DNA of 40,612 bases, taken from NCBI GenBank assembly GCA_022712895.1, contig JAFLJS010000013.1, positions 1 to 40,612 of the forward strand, in the 5' to 3' direction. The stretch's first letter is position 1; every line of letters starts with the position of its first letter. Made by a program: the position numbers and the translations under genes. The notes beneath the pieces are model-generated. The model was not told the DNA's origin, did not search any database, and was given only the letters and a program-made list of their open reading frames with translations. The DNA comes from Desulfocapsa sp. (GTDB lineage Bacteria; Desulfobacterota; Desulfobulbia; Desulfobulbales; Desulfocapsaceae). Shown here piece by piece: positions 8,578 to 16,395 of the stretch.

Positions 8578-10377
8578 CTAGCCACGTACTATAACGCCTG
8601 TCTTCTTGCGCAGGCGAATGGATTTTGGCGTAACCTCAACCAACTCATCATCATTCACATAAGCGATACAATCTTCAAGGGTCATCTCAACGGGTGGAGT
8701 CAGAGTCACTGATTCGTCAGTACCTGAAGCACGCATATTGGTCAGTTTCTTTCCTTTTGCAGGGTTTACAACCAGATCAGCAGCACGAGCATGTTCACCA
8801 ACAATCTGTCCCTTATAAAGAGGGGCACCAGGATGGACAAAGAGTTTTCCACGATCTTGAAGATTAAACAATGCAAAGGCCACCGCGGTACAGTTCTCCT
8901 TCACCACAAGCACGCCGTTAACACGATTAATGATATCACCAGCCCATGGCCCATACTCAGCAAAGACATAACTCATCATGCCCATACCTTTAGTGTCCGT
9001 CATAAAATCTGAGCGATAGCCGAGCAGCCCACGAGTAGGGATCTTAAATTTCAGACGAGCCATACCATTCTGATTGGTCATCTCTTCCATCTGCCCTTTC
9101 AGCTTACCCAGTTTTTCAATAACAGCTCCCTGGTATTTTTCATCCACATCTATGGTGAGTTCTTCATAAGGTTCAAGGGTCTCACCATCTTTCTCAATGA
9201 GAATTACCTGAGGCCTTGTCACCTGCAATTCAAAATCTTCACGTCGCATTTTCTCAATCAGAATCGAGAGATGTAACTCGCCACGTCCTGATACCCGGTA
9301 TCCGACACCATCGGTCAAAGGCTCAATCTGTAATGCAACATCAGCAAGGATTTCTTTCTGCAGACGCGCTTCAATATGTCTTGAAGTAACGTACTTCCCC
9401 TCTTTTCCAGCAAAAGGCGAATCGTTAGGGATAAAGTTCATAGAGATGGTTGGCGGATCAATCTCAATCAGAGGTAGTGGTTGTGGATCGTCAGGATCAG
9501 TAAAGGTAACACCCACGGTCACATCATCCATACCTGCAACTGCCACAATTTCACCTGTGGTTGCTGATTCTACAGCTACCTTTTCATCACAGGTAAACCT
9601 GAAAATCTTTGAAATCCGAACTGGCTTAATAGTGCCATCACGCCGGGCAACACTGATTGGCTGATTAATAGATATGGTGCCGTTTACAACTTTGCCAATC
9701 CCCAGACGTCCCAGATACGGGGAGTAATCAATGGTGCCAACCTGCATCTGCAAAGGTGCGTCCACAGAACCGGCTGGTGCTGGAATATGCTCTGTGATCA
9801 TCTTGGAAATAACATCCATATTCCCACCATCGACTATTTCGTCGGTATGGTCAGCCAGGGCATACCCCTCTTTGGCAGAGGCATACACAACAGGAAAGTC
9901 AAGAATTTCATCAGGTGCTTCAAGCTTTACAAAAAGATCAAACACCTGGTCAACCACCCAGTCACAACGGGCAGCAGGTTTATCAATTTTATTAATAACT
10001 ACAATAACAGGCAGGTTATTGGCGAGAGCTTTCTTCAGAACAAAATAGGTCTGGGGCATGGGACCTTCCTGAGCATCAACCAGCAGCAAAGCACCATCAG
10101 CCATTCGCAACACACGTTCAACCTGGCCACCGAAATCAGCATGGCCGGGGGTATCGATAATATTGATCCAGAAATCTTTATACTCATAAGATCCGTTCTT
10201 GGCAGTAATGGTAATTCCACGTTCTCTCTCAAGATCCATGGAGTCCATCATACGCTCGGCAACTTGTTGGTTTTCCCGAAACATTCCGGAATGTTTAAAT
10301 AATTCATCAACCAGAGTTGTTTTTCCATGATCAACATGAGCAATAATTGCCACGTTACGAATCTTATCCTGTTCCAT
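8578..10377 (-). CDS. typA: Translational GTPase TypA/BipA, 599 aa
   Basis: Ribosome-associated GTPase related to EF-G and LepA, involved in 50S assembly and growth under cold or stress. G motifs are intact: AHVDHGKTT (14-22), RGITI, DTPGH and NKID. The characteristic TypA parts follow: SGRGELHLSILIE, TRGLLGYRSDFMTDTKG and the C-terminal domain with NMRASGTDE and TPKSIRLRKK. Length (599) is close to the usual ~600. ATG 10377 has an AGGAAG ribosome site. The gene carries its own promoter and a hairpin-rich leader (10401-10496), separating it from the helicase upstream. Confidence 0.97.
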   Translation of the reverse strand: MEQDKIRNVAIIAHVDHGKTTLVDELFKHSGMFRENQQVAERMMDSMDLERERGITITAKNGSYEYKDFWINIIDTPGHADFGGQVERVLRMADGALLLVDAQEGPMPQTYFVLKKALANNLPVIVVINKIDKPAARCDWVVDQVFDLFVKLEAPDEILDFPVVYASAKEGYALADHTDEIVDGGNMDVISKMITEHIPAPAGSVDAPLQMQVGTIDYSPYLGRLGIGKVVNGTISINQPISVARRDGTIKPVRISKIFRFTCDEKVAVESATTGEIVAVAGMDDVTVGVTFTDPDDPQPLPLIEIDPPTISMNFIPNDSPFAGKEGKYVTSRHIEARLQKEILADVALQIEPLTDGVGYRVSGRGELHLSILIEKMRREDFELQVTRPQVILIEKDGETLEPYEELTIDVDEKYQGAVIEKLGKLKGQMEEMTNQNGMARLKFKIPTRGLLGYRSDFMTDTKGMGMMSYVFAEYGPWAGDIINRVNGVLVVKENCTAVAFALFNLQDRGKLFVHPGAPLYKGQIVGEHARAADLVVNPAKGKKLTNMRASGTDESVTLTPPVEMTLEDCIAYVNDDELVEVTPKSIRLRKKTGVIVRG

Positions 10378-10400
10378 CTGCTTCCTGCCTCATATAAAAT

Positions 10401-10458
10401 AAAAAAAGCATCCAGCCGTATGTGGATGCCTCAAAAAAGTCGTCTTTCACTGGGACGA
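10401..10458 (-). promoter_or_regulatory. Two tandem hairpin + T-run structures in the typA leader
   Basis: Read on the minus strand: first a TCGTC/GACGA stem with a 9-base loop (10440-10458) followed by CTTTTTT, then a perfect 7-bp GCATCCA/TGGATGC stem (10408-10429) followed by seven Ts, 24 bases before the typA ATG. The second is a textbook intrinsic terminator. It could simply end the helicase transcript, but because a good promoter (10468-10496) lies upstream of both hairpins it would also act on typA mRNA as an attenuator. Confidence 0.65.
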
Positions 10459-10467
10459 AAATTTCAC

Positions 10468-10496
10468 AGAATAACAAAAACTCAGGATCTTGGCAA
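10468..10496 (-). promoter_or_regulatory. Predicted sigma-70 promoter of typA
   Basis: On the minus strand TTGCCA and TATTCT are separated by exactly 17 bases, just after the helicase stop codon. The start of transcription would fall near 10461, giving an about 83-base leader. This is the best match to a -35/-10 pair between the helicase and typA. Confidence 0.5.
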
Positions 10497-10506
10497 CTAA
10501 ATTCAC

Positions 10507-11856
10507 TCAAAGTTTGGCCAGAATCTTTTTTCGGCCTTCGGCAGAACGTCTAAGCACAGAAATAGCTTCATCCACATAGTCGTATACTCTTGCATGTTTG
10601 CCGACAGCAGGTCGCATAATCCTCCCCAGAACCTGCAACAATCGCCCTTCAAAAGTTATGGGAGTCGTTAGAAACAAAGTGGACAGACCTGAGCAATCAA
10701 AGCCTTCGCCAATCAACTGCAAAGTAGCGACAAGAACCTGCACCTGCCCCCCTTGCACCTTTTCCACTATTGCCGCCCGCCGTTCAGCTGATGTCTGCCC
10801 GGTGAGCAAGACAACGTTAGCTCCCTGCAACAACAGCTCTCGTTCAAATATCTGACAATGGCCGATACGATCAGAAACAAGCAAACAAATTCCAGAATCG
10901 CTCCTTTGGCACTCACGTAACACGTCTGCAACAATCTGCTGATTGCGAGCTTTGTCTTTTGTAAGCGCAGAGACCAAGGGTTGATAATCTCCAGAGTAAT
11001 CATATTGAAATGCCGTTTTACGACGCAGCAGTTGAGGCTTTACGATTGCACCACTTTCCCGCAACTCCTCTTGCTCCACCTTATGGATCTGATCTCCCAT
11101 ATAGAAATAGATCAGACGGGTCAGCCCTTCATCGCTCCGAAAAGCGGTGGCTGACAAACCGAGAAGATAATGCCCGTCAAAATTATTCACCACATCAGTA
11201 AACAGGGATGCCGGAACCCTGTGACATTCATCCACCACCAAATGACCAAAGCGAGGCGCAAGCTCTTCTATACGCTTCCGTGCCGTATTGACAATGGCCA
11301 CAGTGATGGGTCGCAGCTCAAAATGTCCATCTCCAACAAGCCCTGCCTCAATGCCTAAAAACTCACTAATTCGTTGCTGCCACTGATACAAAAGCTCTTT
11401 GGTGTGAACCACCACAAGTGTTGGTTGAGCACGGGCTGCGATTATTGCAAGAGCCATCACCGTCTTCCCACTGCCTGTTCCCGCTTCAATCACTCCAAAT
11501 GATTTTTTTCCCGCGGCTGTTACCGCCCTTTCCTGGTAGGGGCGCAGCGTTCCAGTAAAGGAAAAATCCTCTTCCTCCAGAAGAAGACGATTATCCACAA
11601 TTGCAGGAGTCTGTTTCAAATAGTCCCGACAAAGCAACACTGCCTGATTGGCAAAACCACGCGGAAACCGCAAGCCACAGGCTGTCATCTCGTAATATTT
11701 CAGCTTTGGCTTTAGATCTTTTGCGATCCAGCGCCCGAATTTTTTTGCCGAGATGTATTTGGGATTATCGATGGTGAGACGATCTTTAATCGCCTTTTCC
11801 AAAGCAAAAGGAATATCGGTTAAAAGACAATCAGCAGCAATGGTAAGAGATGGCAT
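10507..11856 (-). CDS. DEAD/DEAH-box superfamily 2 helicase (XPB/Ssl2-like, COG1061), 449 aa
   Basis: ATP-dependent DNA helicase/translocase of the XPB/RadD-like group. Motifs: Q-like RPYQERAV, motif I EAGTGSGKT, Ia VVVHTKELLYQW, II VVDECH (DECH variant), III LGLSATAF, IV LLVSDR, V VLVATLQLIGEGFD and VI QVLGRIMRP. The N-terminal ~95 residues (LTIAADCLLTDIPFALEKA) match the small leader domain of stand-alone COG1061 proteins. I chose ATG 11856 (MPSLTIAAD) for fit to the family; in-frame ATG 11892 and GTG 11910 would extend it and none has a good ribosome site. Its job (repair or recombination) is inferred from family only. Transcription probably ends at the hairpin 10408-10429. Confidence 0.85.
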   Translation of the reverse strand: MPSLTIAADCLLTDIPFALEKAIKDRLTIDNPKYISAKKFGRWIAKDLKPKLKYYEMTACGLRFPRGFANQAVLLCRDYLKQTPAIVDNRLLLEEEDFSFTGTLRPYQERAVTAAGKKSFGVIEAGTGSGKTVMALAIIAARAQPTLVVVHTKELLYQWQQRISEFLGIEAGLVGDGHFELRPITVAIVNTARKRIEELAPRFGHLVVDECHRVPASLFTDVVNNFDGHYLLGLSATAFRSDEGLTRLIYFYMGDQIHKVEQEELRESGAIVKPQLLRRKTAFQYDYSGDYQPLVSALTKDKARNQQIVADVLRECQRSDSGICLLVSDRIGHCQIFERELLLQGANVVLLTGQTSAERRAAIVEKVQGGQVQVLVATLQLIGEGFDCSGLSTLFLTTPITFEGRLLQVLGRIMRPAVGKHARVYDYVDEAISVLRRSAEGRKKILAKL

Positions 11857-11952
11857 GACAATGATTTTAAAATTGATTACTTTGTGTGACATTAAAAAAC
11901 AGTTCTTCACACTATCGTATCACCAAAAACACCTTCTTGCGAGGAACTCAAT

Positions 11953-12579
11953 ATGAGTTACATACGAAACATTACCCTATCACTTCTTTTTTTCTTCCTG
12001 ACATCTGTCCCGGCCCTATCCACACCAGACAATCGCCCCATCTCCATAACTCTGCCGGACACATTGATCAAAGAAATCATCGAGCAAACCTTGCCGGTGG
12101 ACATCCCCATACAATCAAAGACTATTTTGGGATCAGTTTCCATTGACGCCATAAAAGATATTCAGTTACACAAAAACAAACTTTCTGGCCACGTTACCCT
12201 GTCAGGCCACAAGCTCAACATTGTGACAACCATCGCTGGCCACAAACTACGCATGAAAATTGGCTCTCTGACAATGAGCTTCCAATGTGATGCCAGTGTT
12301 CGTTTTGATGCAAAAAACCAGACGCTTTACGTTAAACCGGTAATCACAGACCTACAATCTTCCGACAAAGCCAAAACAGAAATAGCCTCTCTAATTGCAC
12401 AACTCTTCAATGATCGTGAATTCCCGCTCCGACTCGACAAAATCAAACCAATTGCTGCCGACACCGGTGATAAAATTTTAAATATTGCGATGCGCGTGAA
12501 TGATGTCAGCGTGCATCCTGGCGAAATACATTTGCAAGCCACTCCGCAGATCACAAGTAGCAAAAGCGACAAGATATAA
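11953..12579 (+). CDS. Exported protein of unknown function, 208 aa
   Basis: Begins with a clear Sec signal peptide (positively charged SYIR, hydrophobic LSLLFFFLT, cleavage near PALS-TP around residue 24). The mature part is rich in beta-strand-like alternation (HVTLSGHKLNIVTTIAGHKLRM) and may be a LolA-independent periplasmic lipid-binding-like fold, but I do not recognise a family. ATG 11953 has an AGGA ribosome site (GCGAGGAACT). It is divergent from the helicase; the intergenic gap is about 100 bases. Confidence 0.7.
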   Translation: MSYIRNITLSLLFFFLTSVPALSTPDNRPISITLPDTLIKEIIEQTLPVDIPIQSKTILGSVSIDAIKDIQLHKNKLSGHVTLSGHKLNIVTTIAGHKLRMKIGSLTMSFQCDASVRFDAKNQTLYVKPVITDLQSSDKAKTEIASLIAQLFNDREFPLRLDKIKPIAADTGDKILNIAMRVNDVSVHPGEIHLQATPQITSSKSDKI

Positions 12580-12784
12580 TCCAATTAAGTATGGGATCCC
12601 CTAAACTTGTATTTTTTGCTAACAAAAGGGGACATTTCTGTTACTTGTTCACCTAACCTCTCCTCTTTTATTGCTTTTTTTAAACTAAAACGTACGCCTA
12701 TTACATTATTACGCCACCCCAAACAGGTAAAAAACAGTTTGCGTTTCAACCATCTTAGTGTTAGGATGACCTGCTGAACTAATT

Positions 12785-12915
12785 GGTCAGAGTAAAATAA
12801 AACTTTGAATCAAGTTCTTTACAGCTTTGTTGTCCTCGGAGCCTCCCGGTATGCACGGTGAGCCAGGCTTGGCAAAACAGATGAAAGTTAATTTACCTTA
12901 CAGCAATCTTCACGT
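12785..12915 (+). repeat. U-type flank repeat, copy 1 (upstream of luxR)
   Basis: About 130 bases starting with GGTCAGAGTAAAATAAAAC and including CTTTACAGCTTTGTTG, CCTCGGAGCCTCCCGGTATG and AAAACAGATGAAAGTTAATT. Nearly the same sequence occurs at 17713-17845, and a more diverged one at about 18249-18345. In the 449-base gap 12580-13028 this repeat and the hairpin at 12933 are the only structures I see; the first 200 bases hold no gene. Confidence 0.75.
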
Positions 12916-12932
12916 TATCTTAATCCACCCCT

Positions 12933-12962
12933 GTACGTCTGTTGCCGTACGTCCTTTTTTTT
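12933..12962 (+). promoter_or_regulatory. Hairpin with T8 run in the luxR leader
   Basis: GTACG / CGTAC arms with an 8-base loop are followed by GTCC and eight Ts, 67 bases before the luxR ATG. It looks like a weak intrinsic terminator or attenuator. The near-palindrome CTGTACG...CGTAC could alternatively be a lux-box-like operator, although it does not match the lux-box consensus well. Confidence 0.4.
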
Positions 12963-13028
12963 AGCGACAACATTTAGCATCATCCCCACTTGCCCACCAA
13001 ATCACTTTTATTATAAATCGGAGATACC

Positions 13029-13766
13029 ATGCCGGGAATTGTTACACAGCGTGAATTGAACGACTTGCTTGATATTGTGGTAGATTGTGTCGAAAGCAAA
13101 TCACTAAAAACGATTCATACGGCAATCTGGAAATTTGGGCAACTTGTTGGAGCTGATAAATTATATTGGGCGGCACCTGTGTTTGGCAAGAAAGGAACCT
13201 TTGTACCAACTCCTGTGGCTGACTTTAATATTAGTTATCCCCCTGAGTGGGTTCAGCTCTATAAGAACGAAAAACTGGTAACGCAGGATCCTGTTGGGCA
13301 AATTTGCATGACAGGGCAAGGAGTTTATTATTGGGGAGATGCCTATCGTAAAATGTCTCCGTCCAAGTCATTTCTTGAGATAAAGGAAGGATCTTTTAAG
13401 CTTTTCCAGGGGTATACCAGTGTCACCATAAGGGATAATCAATGGTCTATCTTTTCACTGGCTGGTCAACGAGTTCAACGCAATCGACGAAACTTTTGGT
13501 TAATTAATAAAGTCGTGCCATATTTTCATGATGCCCTTGCTGCCTTGCAGGCGAAATCACCAACGTTTCCTTCCCTGACAATACGTGAAAAGCAGATATT
13601 GCAAGAAGTAATGTTCAGCAAAAGCAACTGGGATGTTTCTGTACTTTTCAACATTAGTGAAAGCACTGTGAAATTCCACATGCAAAATATTATGAGAAAA
13701 TTTGGTGTCCACAGTCGTACTCATGCCGTAGCTCTGGCTGTTAAACATAAGTTGATTTTTCTATAA
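13029..13766 (+). CDS. LuxR-family regulator with autoinducer-binding domain (solo), 245 aa
   Basis: N-terminal acyl-homoserine-lactone-binding domain (about 15-165) followed by a LuxR-type HTH (about 178-240: LTIREKQILQEV, ISESTVKFHMQNIMRKFGVHSR). The residues that line the signal pocket in TraR/LuxR have counterparts here: Trp74, Tyr78, Asp87, Pro88, Trp102 and Gly128. No luxI-type synthase is in the window, so it is a LuxR solo on present evidence. ATG 13029 has GGAG at 13020-13023. It is flanked by repeat copies U1 and D1 and opens the accessory region with the secreted proteins, so it may control them; this is inference. Remnants of its 3' end occur at 18031. Confidence 0.9.
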   Translation: MPGIVTQRELNDLLDIVVDCVESKSLKTIHTAIWKFGQLVGADKLYWAAPVFGKKGTFVPTPVADFNISYPPEWVQLYKNEKLVTQDPVGQICMTGQGVYYWGDAYRKMSPSKSFLEIKEGSFKLFQGYTSVTIRDNQWSIFSLAGQRVQRNRRNFWLINKVVPYFHDALAALQAKSPTFPSLTIREKQILQEVMFSKSNWDVSVLFNISESTVKFHMQNIMRKFGVHSRTHAVALAVKHKLIFL

Positions 13767-13779
13767 AAAAAAGAAAAAA

Positions 13780-13860
13780 ACGCAAAACCTATCCGTTTGG
13801 CTAGGTGGCAAATATGCACCCTTGGATTAGGGTGTTCTTAAACAATGATTATTGATCATG
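13780..13860 (+). repeat. D-type flank repeat, copy 1 (downstream of luxR)
   Basis: An A-rich lead is followed by the hairpin at 13787-13806 (ACCTA-t-CC-GTTT-GG-c-TAGGT), then GGCAA, GGATTAGGGTG and a tail ending GATCATGAGACATGACAA. Copies lie at 18081 and 18567. On the minus strand the hairpin is followed by TTTGCGTTTTTTT, so it could end antisense transcription. The rest of the 306-base gap (13861-14072) ends in TTTTTTACCTGACCC (13929-13943), then AT-rich promoter-like DNA without a gene. Confidence 0.7.
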
Positions 13861-14072
13861 AGACATGACAATTAAAAGTGAGAGAACTATAAAGTCAGTC
13901 TTGTCAGATCGTGAAAAGAAAATATCTATTTTTTACCTGACCCTTTTACTCATATAGATTTCACCAATTTGTTTTTCATCATGTTGATGATAGCTTCTCT
14001 TTATTTCATCTGATGAATCACTTCAACTATGCTAAATCAATTATAAAACATAATTATTAAGGAGATTTTTAA

Positions 14073-14471
14073 ATGGCGAATGTAGAAAGAAAGAATATAG
14101 TAGTTAGGTGCGCACTGTGTGTTGCTATTGCAGTGCTGGTTTGTAGTTGTTCTACAACAAAATATAATGTGGCTTCCGATCAGTTACGACCAGCATTTAG
14201 TGACGAAGTTTTGATTTTTGAGAAGACTATTCCTGAAAATATCAAATATTCTGTAATTGGAGACTTTGTTTCACAGAGTGAATGGTACGGCGGCACGGGT
14301 GAAACTGCAAATTCTGCTGTTACGGAAGCGGCAGCTAAAGGTGCTAACGCGATGCTGATTGAAGCACAGGGGTATCGGGTAACAGCCTTTTCCTGGGCAT
14401 CTCCATATACAGAAGGTAAGTTACTCTGGATTGATAATTATGATGTGGCACGTGAACAAATTAAAAAATGA
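14073..14471 (+). CDS. Predicted lipoprotein, 132 aa
   Basis: Signal sequence with hydrophobic CALCVAIAVLV and a lipobox ending at Cys26 (VCSC-S), so probably a lipid-anchored envelope protein. The mature part (EVLIFEKTIPENIKYSVIGD ... SAVTEAAAKGANAMLIEAQG) resembles small lipoproteins of the DUF4156/YjfN-like type, in which a strand-helix-strand core ends in GANAMLIE; I do not assign a function. Strong ribosome site TAAGGAG 8 bases before ATG. First of a run of exported proteins between luxR and the T1SS locus. Confidence 0.75.
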   Translation: MANVERKNIVVRCALCVAIAVLVCSCSTTKYNVASDQLRPAFSDEVLIFEKTIPENIKYSVIGDFVSQSEWYGGTGETANSAVTEAAAKGANAMLIEAQGYRVTAFSWASPYTEGKLLWIDNYDVAREQIKK

Positions 14472-14562
14472 ATTCCTTAAATGAAATGTTTCATTAAATT
14501 CGATCCCTTTTACTTCGTATCTATGCAGCAAAGATATTTTACTTTTTTTGTGTGAGATTTTT

Positions 14563-15219
14563 ATGAAAACAAATCGATTACTGTCCATCATAATTATTGT
14601 CCTATGCAGTTCAAACGTTTGGGCCAATTCGTTGACCAGATCTGAATCTTATATGCGATCACAAGACTTTTACAAACAGTTGTATAATCTGGGGATTCAT
14701 TGGGACAGGAAAGAGTTAAATATTCAGATGGACTGCAATAGTAAGTATTTTGTGAACCCCGTTTCCCATGCCATTCTTACCCCCCTTACATTTAGTGATG
14801 AAAATATCCATCCAGTTAGTGGTGCCTGGACATTTAGATATGAATTTAACAGGTGTAATGAAAGTATTATCTATAATGCCATAATCGTAGCTAGAGATGG
14901 TAAAAAACCACAAATGGGCGCCTTAGTACCGGGAACCACTTATTGTTCACCTCAATTATTGCGTGACTTGTTTGTAGGAGGCGTTGCTGGGATGGTAGCC
15001 ATAAAAAGAAAAAACAAGTCATGCAAAACAGTAAAAGTCTTAGACACCACGGTGACAGATGGGCCAGGCACAACTGACAATACGGGCAAAAAACATGTTG
15101 GTATATGGGAAGAACAATGGGTAGTTAAGTCCTGTGACGAGATAATAGAAATGACATTTTGCTTTGTACCTGATGGAAGTGGCGGAACTAACTGGTCAAG
15201 TGGCGCTTGTCAAAAATAA
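14563..15219 (+). CDS. Exported protein of unknown function, 218 aa
   Basis: Sec signal peptide (MKTNRLLS, hydrophobic IIIIVLCSS, cleavage near VWA-NS at about residue 21). Mature protein is Cys-rich with eight cysteines (among them MDCNSK, NRCNES, TYCSP, NKSCKT, VKSCDE, TFCFV and SGACQK), suggesting disulfides in the periplasm or outside. No family recognised. ATG 14563 was chosen over the frame's TTG at 14548 because it begins the signal peptide; the ribosome site is weak (GTGAGA). Confidence 0.65.
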   Translation: MKTNRLLSIIIIVLCSSNVWANSLTRSESYMRSQDFYKQLYNLGIHWDRKELNIQMDCNSKYFVNPVSHAILTPLTFSDENIHPVSGAWTFRYEFNRCNESIIYNAIIVARDGKKPQMGALVPGTTYCSPQLLRDLFVGGVAGMVAIKRKNKSCKTVKVLDTTVTDGPGTTDNTGKKHVGIWEEQWVVKSCDEIIEMTFCFVPDGSGGTNWSSGACQK

Positions 15220-15342
15220 GACAGGAAGCAGCTAGGAGATTGCCCTGTGTGTAGATCATTCTGGAATGCCAAGCGAGTGTGTAAGACCAATAAACCTAAC
15301 GCAATATTCCCGTGCCACAAGGCCAATATTCAGGAGAAAATC

Positions 15343-15990
15343 GTGCGATTACAAGTCACCCCTTTACTTTGCGTATTTATTCTTTTGTTCTCCCTCAATG
15401 CTGTCGCTGAAGAGTCAAAGAATGCGGCCAGTGAAAGGGAGAAAATTCGTGCAGCGATAGAATCACAACTTCCTGCCCCACCCGACGGCTTTGGATGGCA
15501 GATTTATAAAAACGTGGTTTTCGCAAAGCCCGAAAAATGGAATGAAGCGGAAAGAAAATCTGAATCTAATGGTATCCCTATTACTGTGTATGCTTCCAGT
15601 CCTGAGGTTTTTTCGCAAACAAAGCAGTTTGAAATGGGATTTACAATCCAAATCATAAGCAGCTCAGAAAAAATCCGGAAAATTGATGCAAATACAATTG
15701 CTTTACTCTATATAGAACCATTTATCAAAACACATAAGAAGGAGGAAATTCTCCTTCTTGATCAGAACTCAATGGGCGATTTTGAACGCATATTTATTCG
15801 ATTTCGTGATGCACCTCCAGGTTTAACCCCAATAATCGTTCACAAGTTTATTCTAGCCAACAATACCACCGACAGCGTGCATATCTTTACCTTTGAAAGT
15901 CCAGTCGATTCCTGGGAGAAAAACTGGGATAAATATGGAACACCTATCCTTAGCAAAATTAATGTTCTCTCTCAAATTTCACCAAACTGA
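15343..15990 (+). CDS. Exported protein of unknown function, 215 aa
   Basis: A GTG at 15343 with a good ribosome site (CAGGAG) starts a signal peptide (VRLQVTPLLCVFILLFSLNA, cleavage near AVA-EES). The mature part is a mixed alpha/beta protein (AIESQLPAPPDGFGWQIYKN, MGFTIQIISSSEK, FERIFIRFRDAPPG) that resembles small periplasmic proteins of the PsbP/DcrB-like type only in general layout. An upstream ATG-like frame start at 15247 would put 32 extra residues before the signal and is rejected. Same strand as its neighbours. Confidence 0.65.
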   Translation: MRLQVTPLLCVFILLFSLNAVAEESKNAASEREKIRAAIESQLPAPPDGFGWQIYKNVVFAKPEKWNEAERKSESNGIPITVYASSPEVFSQTKQFEMGFTIQIISSSEKIRKIDANTIALLYIEPFIKTHKKEEILLLDQNSMGDFERIFIRFRDAPPGLTPIIVHKFILANNTTDSVHIFTFESPVDSWEKNWDKYGTPILSKINVLSQISPN

Positions 15991-16237
15991 GTTCAAGTTA
16001 GCTGTTGGCAGGAAATCATTTGCTATTGATATTAAGCTGCAACTTGCAAGTCGGGCACAGAAGCGATCCATCGTTTCATCAATGGTACTGCGGTTTTAAA
16101 AGAGCCTGAAATTCCTTACAACAACGTTTTTGATGGTAGAAAGGGAACCTTAAGCACTGAGAACACCTTTTGCCGGAGAACAGATGCTTACAATACAACT
16201 AGTTAGCGTGGTACAGCCCCGTATCCGAAACATAAAA

Positions 16238-16332
16238 CAGGGTGCGGCTAACACCACAGATAACCGTTTTATCATCCCCTCCTGACAATAGCTGACAAGC
16301 TGCCGGCCAATGACTTTGATATGGAGGTGAAA
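16238..16332 (+). pseudogene. Decayed fragment of a cadherin-like repeat from the giant protein
   Basis: Within the 405-base gap 15991-16395 the stretch CACAGATAACCGTTTTATCA, and after it GCTGACAAGCTGCCGGCCAATGAC, matches the giant gene near 23260-23340 (ACAGATGATCGTTTTATCAT and later AAACTGCTGGCCAATGAC), with a deletion of about 14 bases and in-frame stops. AGGG.G..G.AAC before it also aligns. It has no reading frame. The gap otherwise holds a CTGACCCC end at 16352-16360 and a GGTAGAAAGG segment also seen near 18441. Confidence 0.6.
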
Positions 16333-16395
16333 AGAAAATGTTTATTTTTTGTCTGACCCCTTTTATACACTTTTATTCGAAGGAAACTTAAGAGA

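Noticed and set aside
12580-13030. CRISPR-like array from repeated flanks
   Set aside because: Repeats are few, long, unequal and kilobases apart; no cas genes.
13780-13860. D repeat as a c-di-GMP (GEMM) riboswitch
   Set aside because: GGCTAGGTGGCAA recalls part of GEMM, but the conserved GCAAA...ACGCAAAGCC core and second stem are absent.
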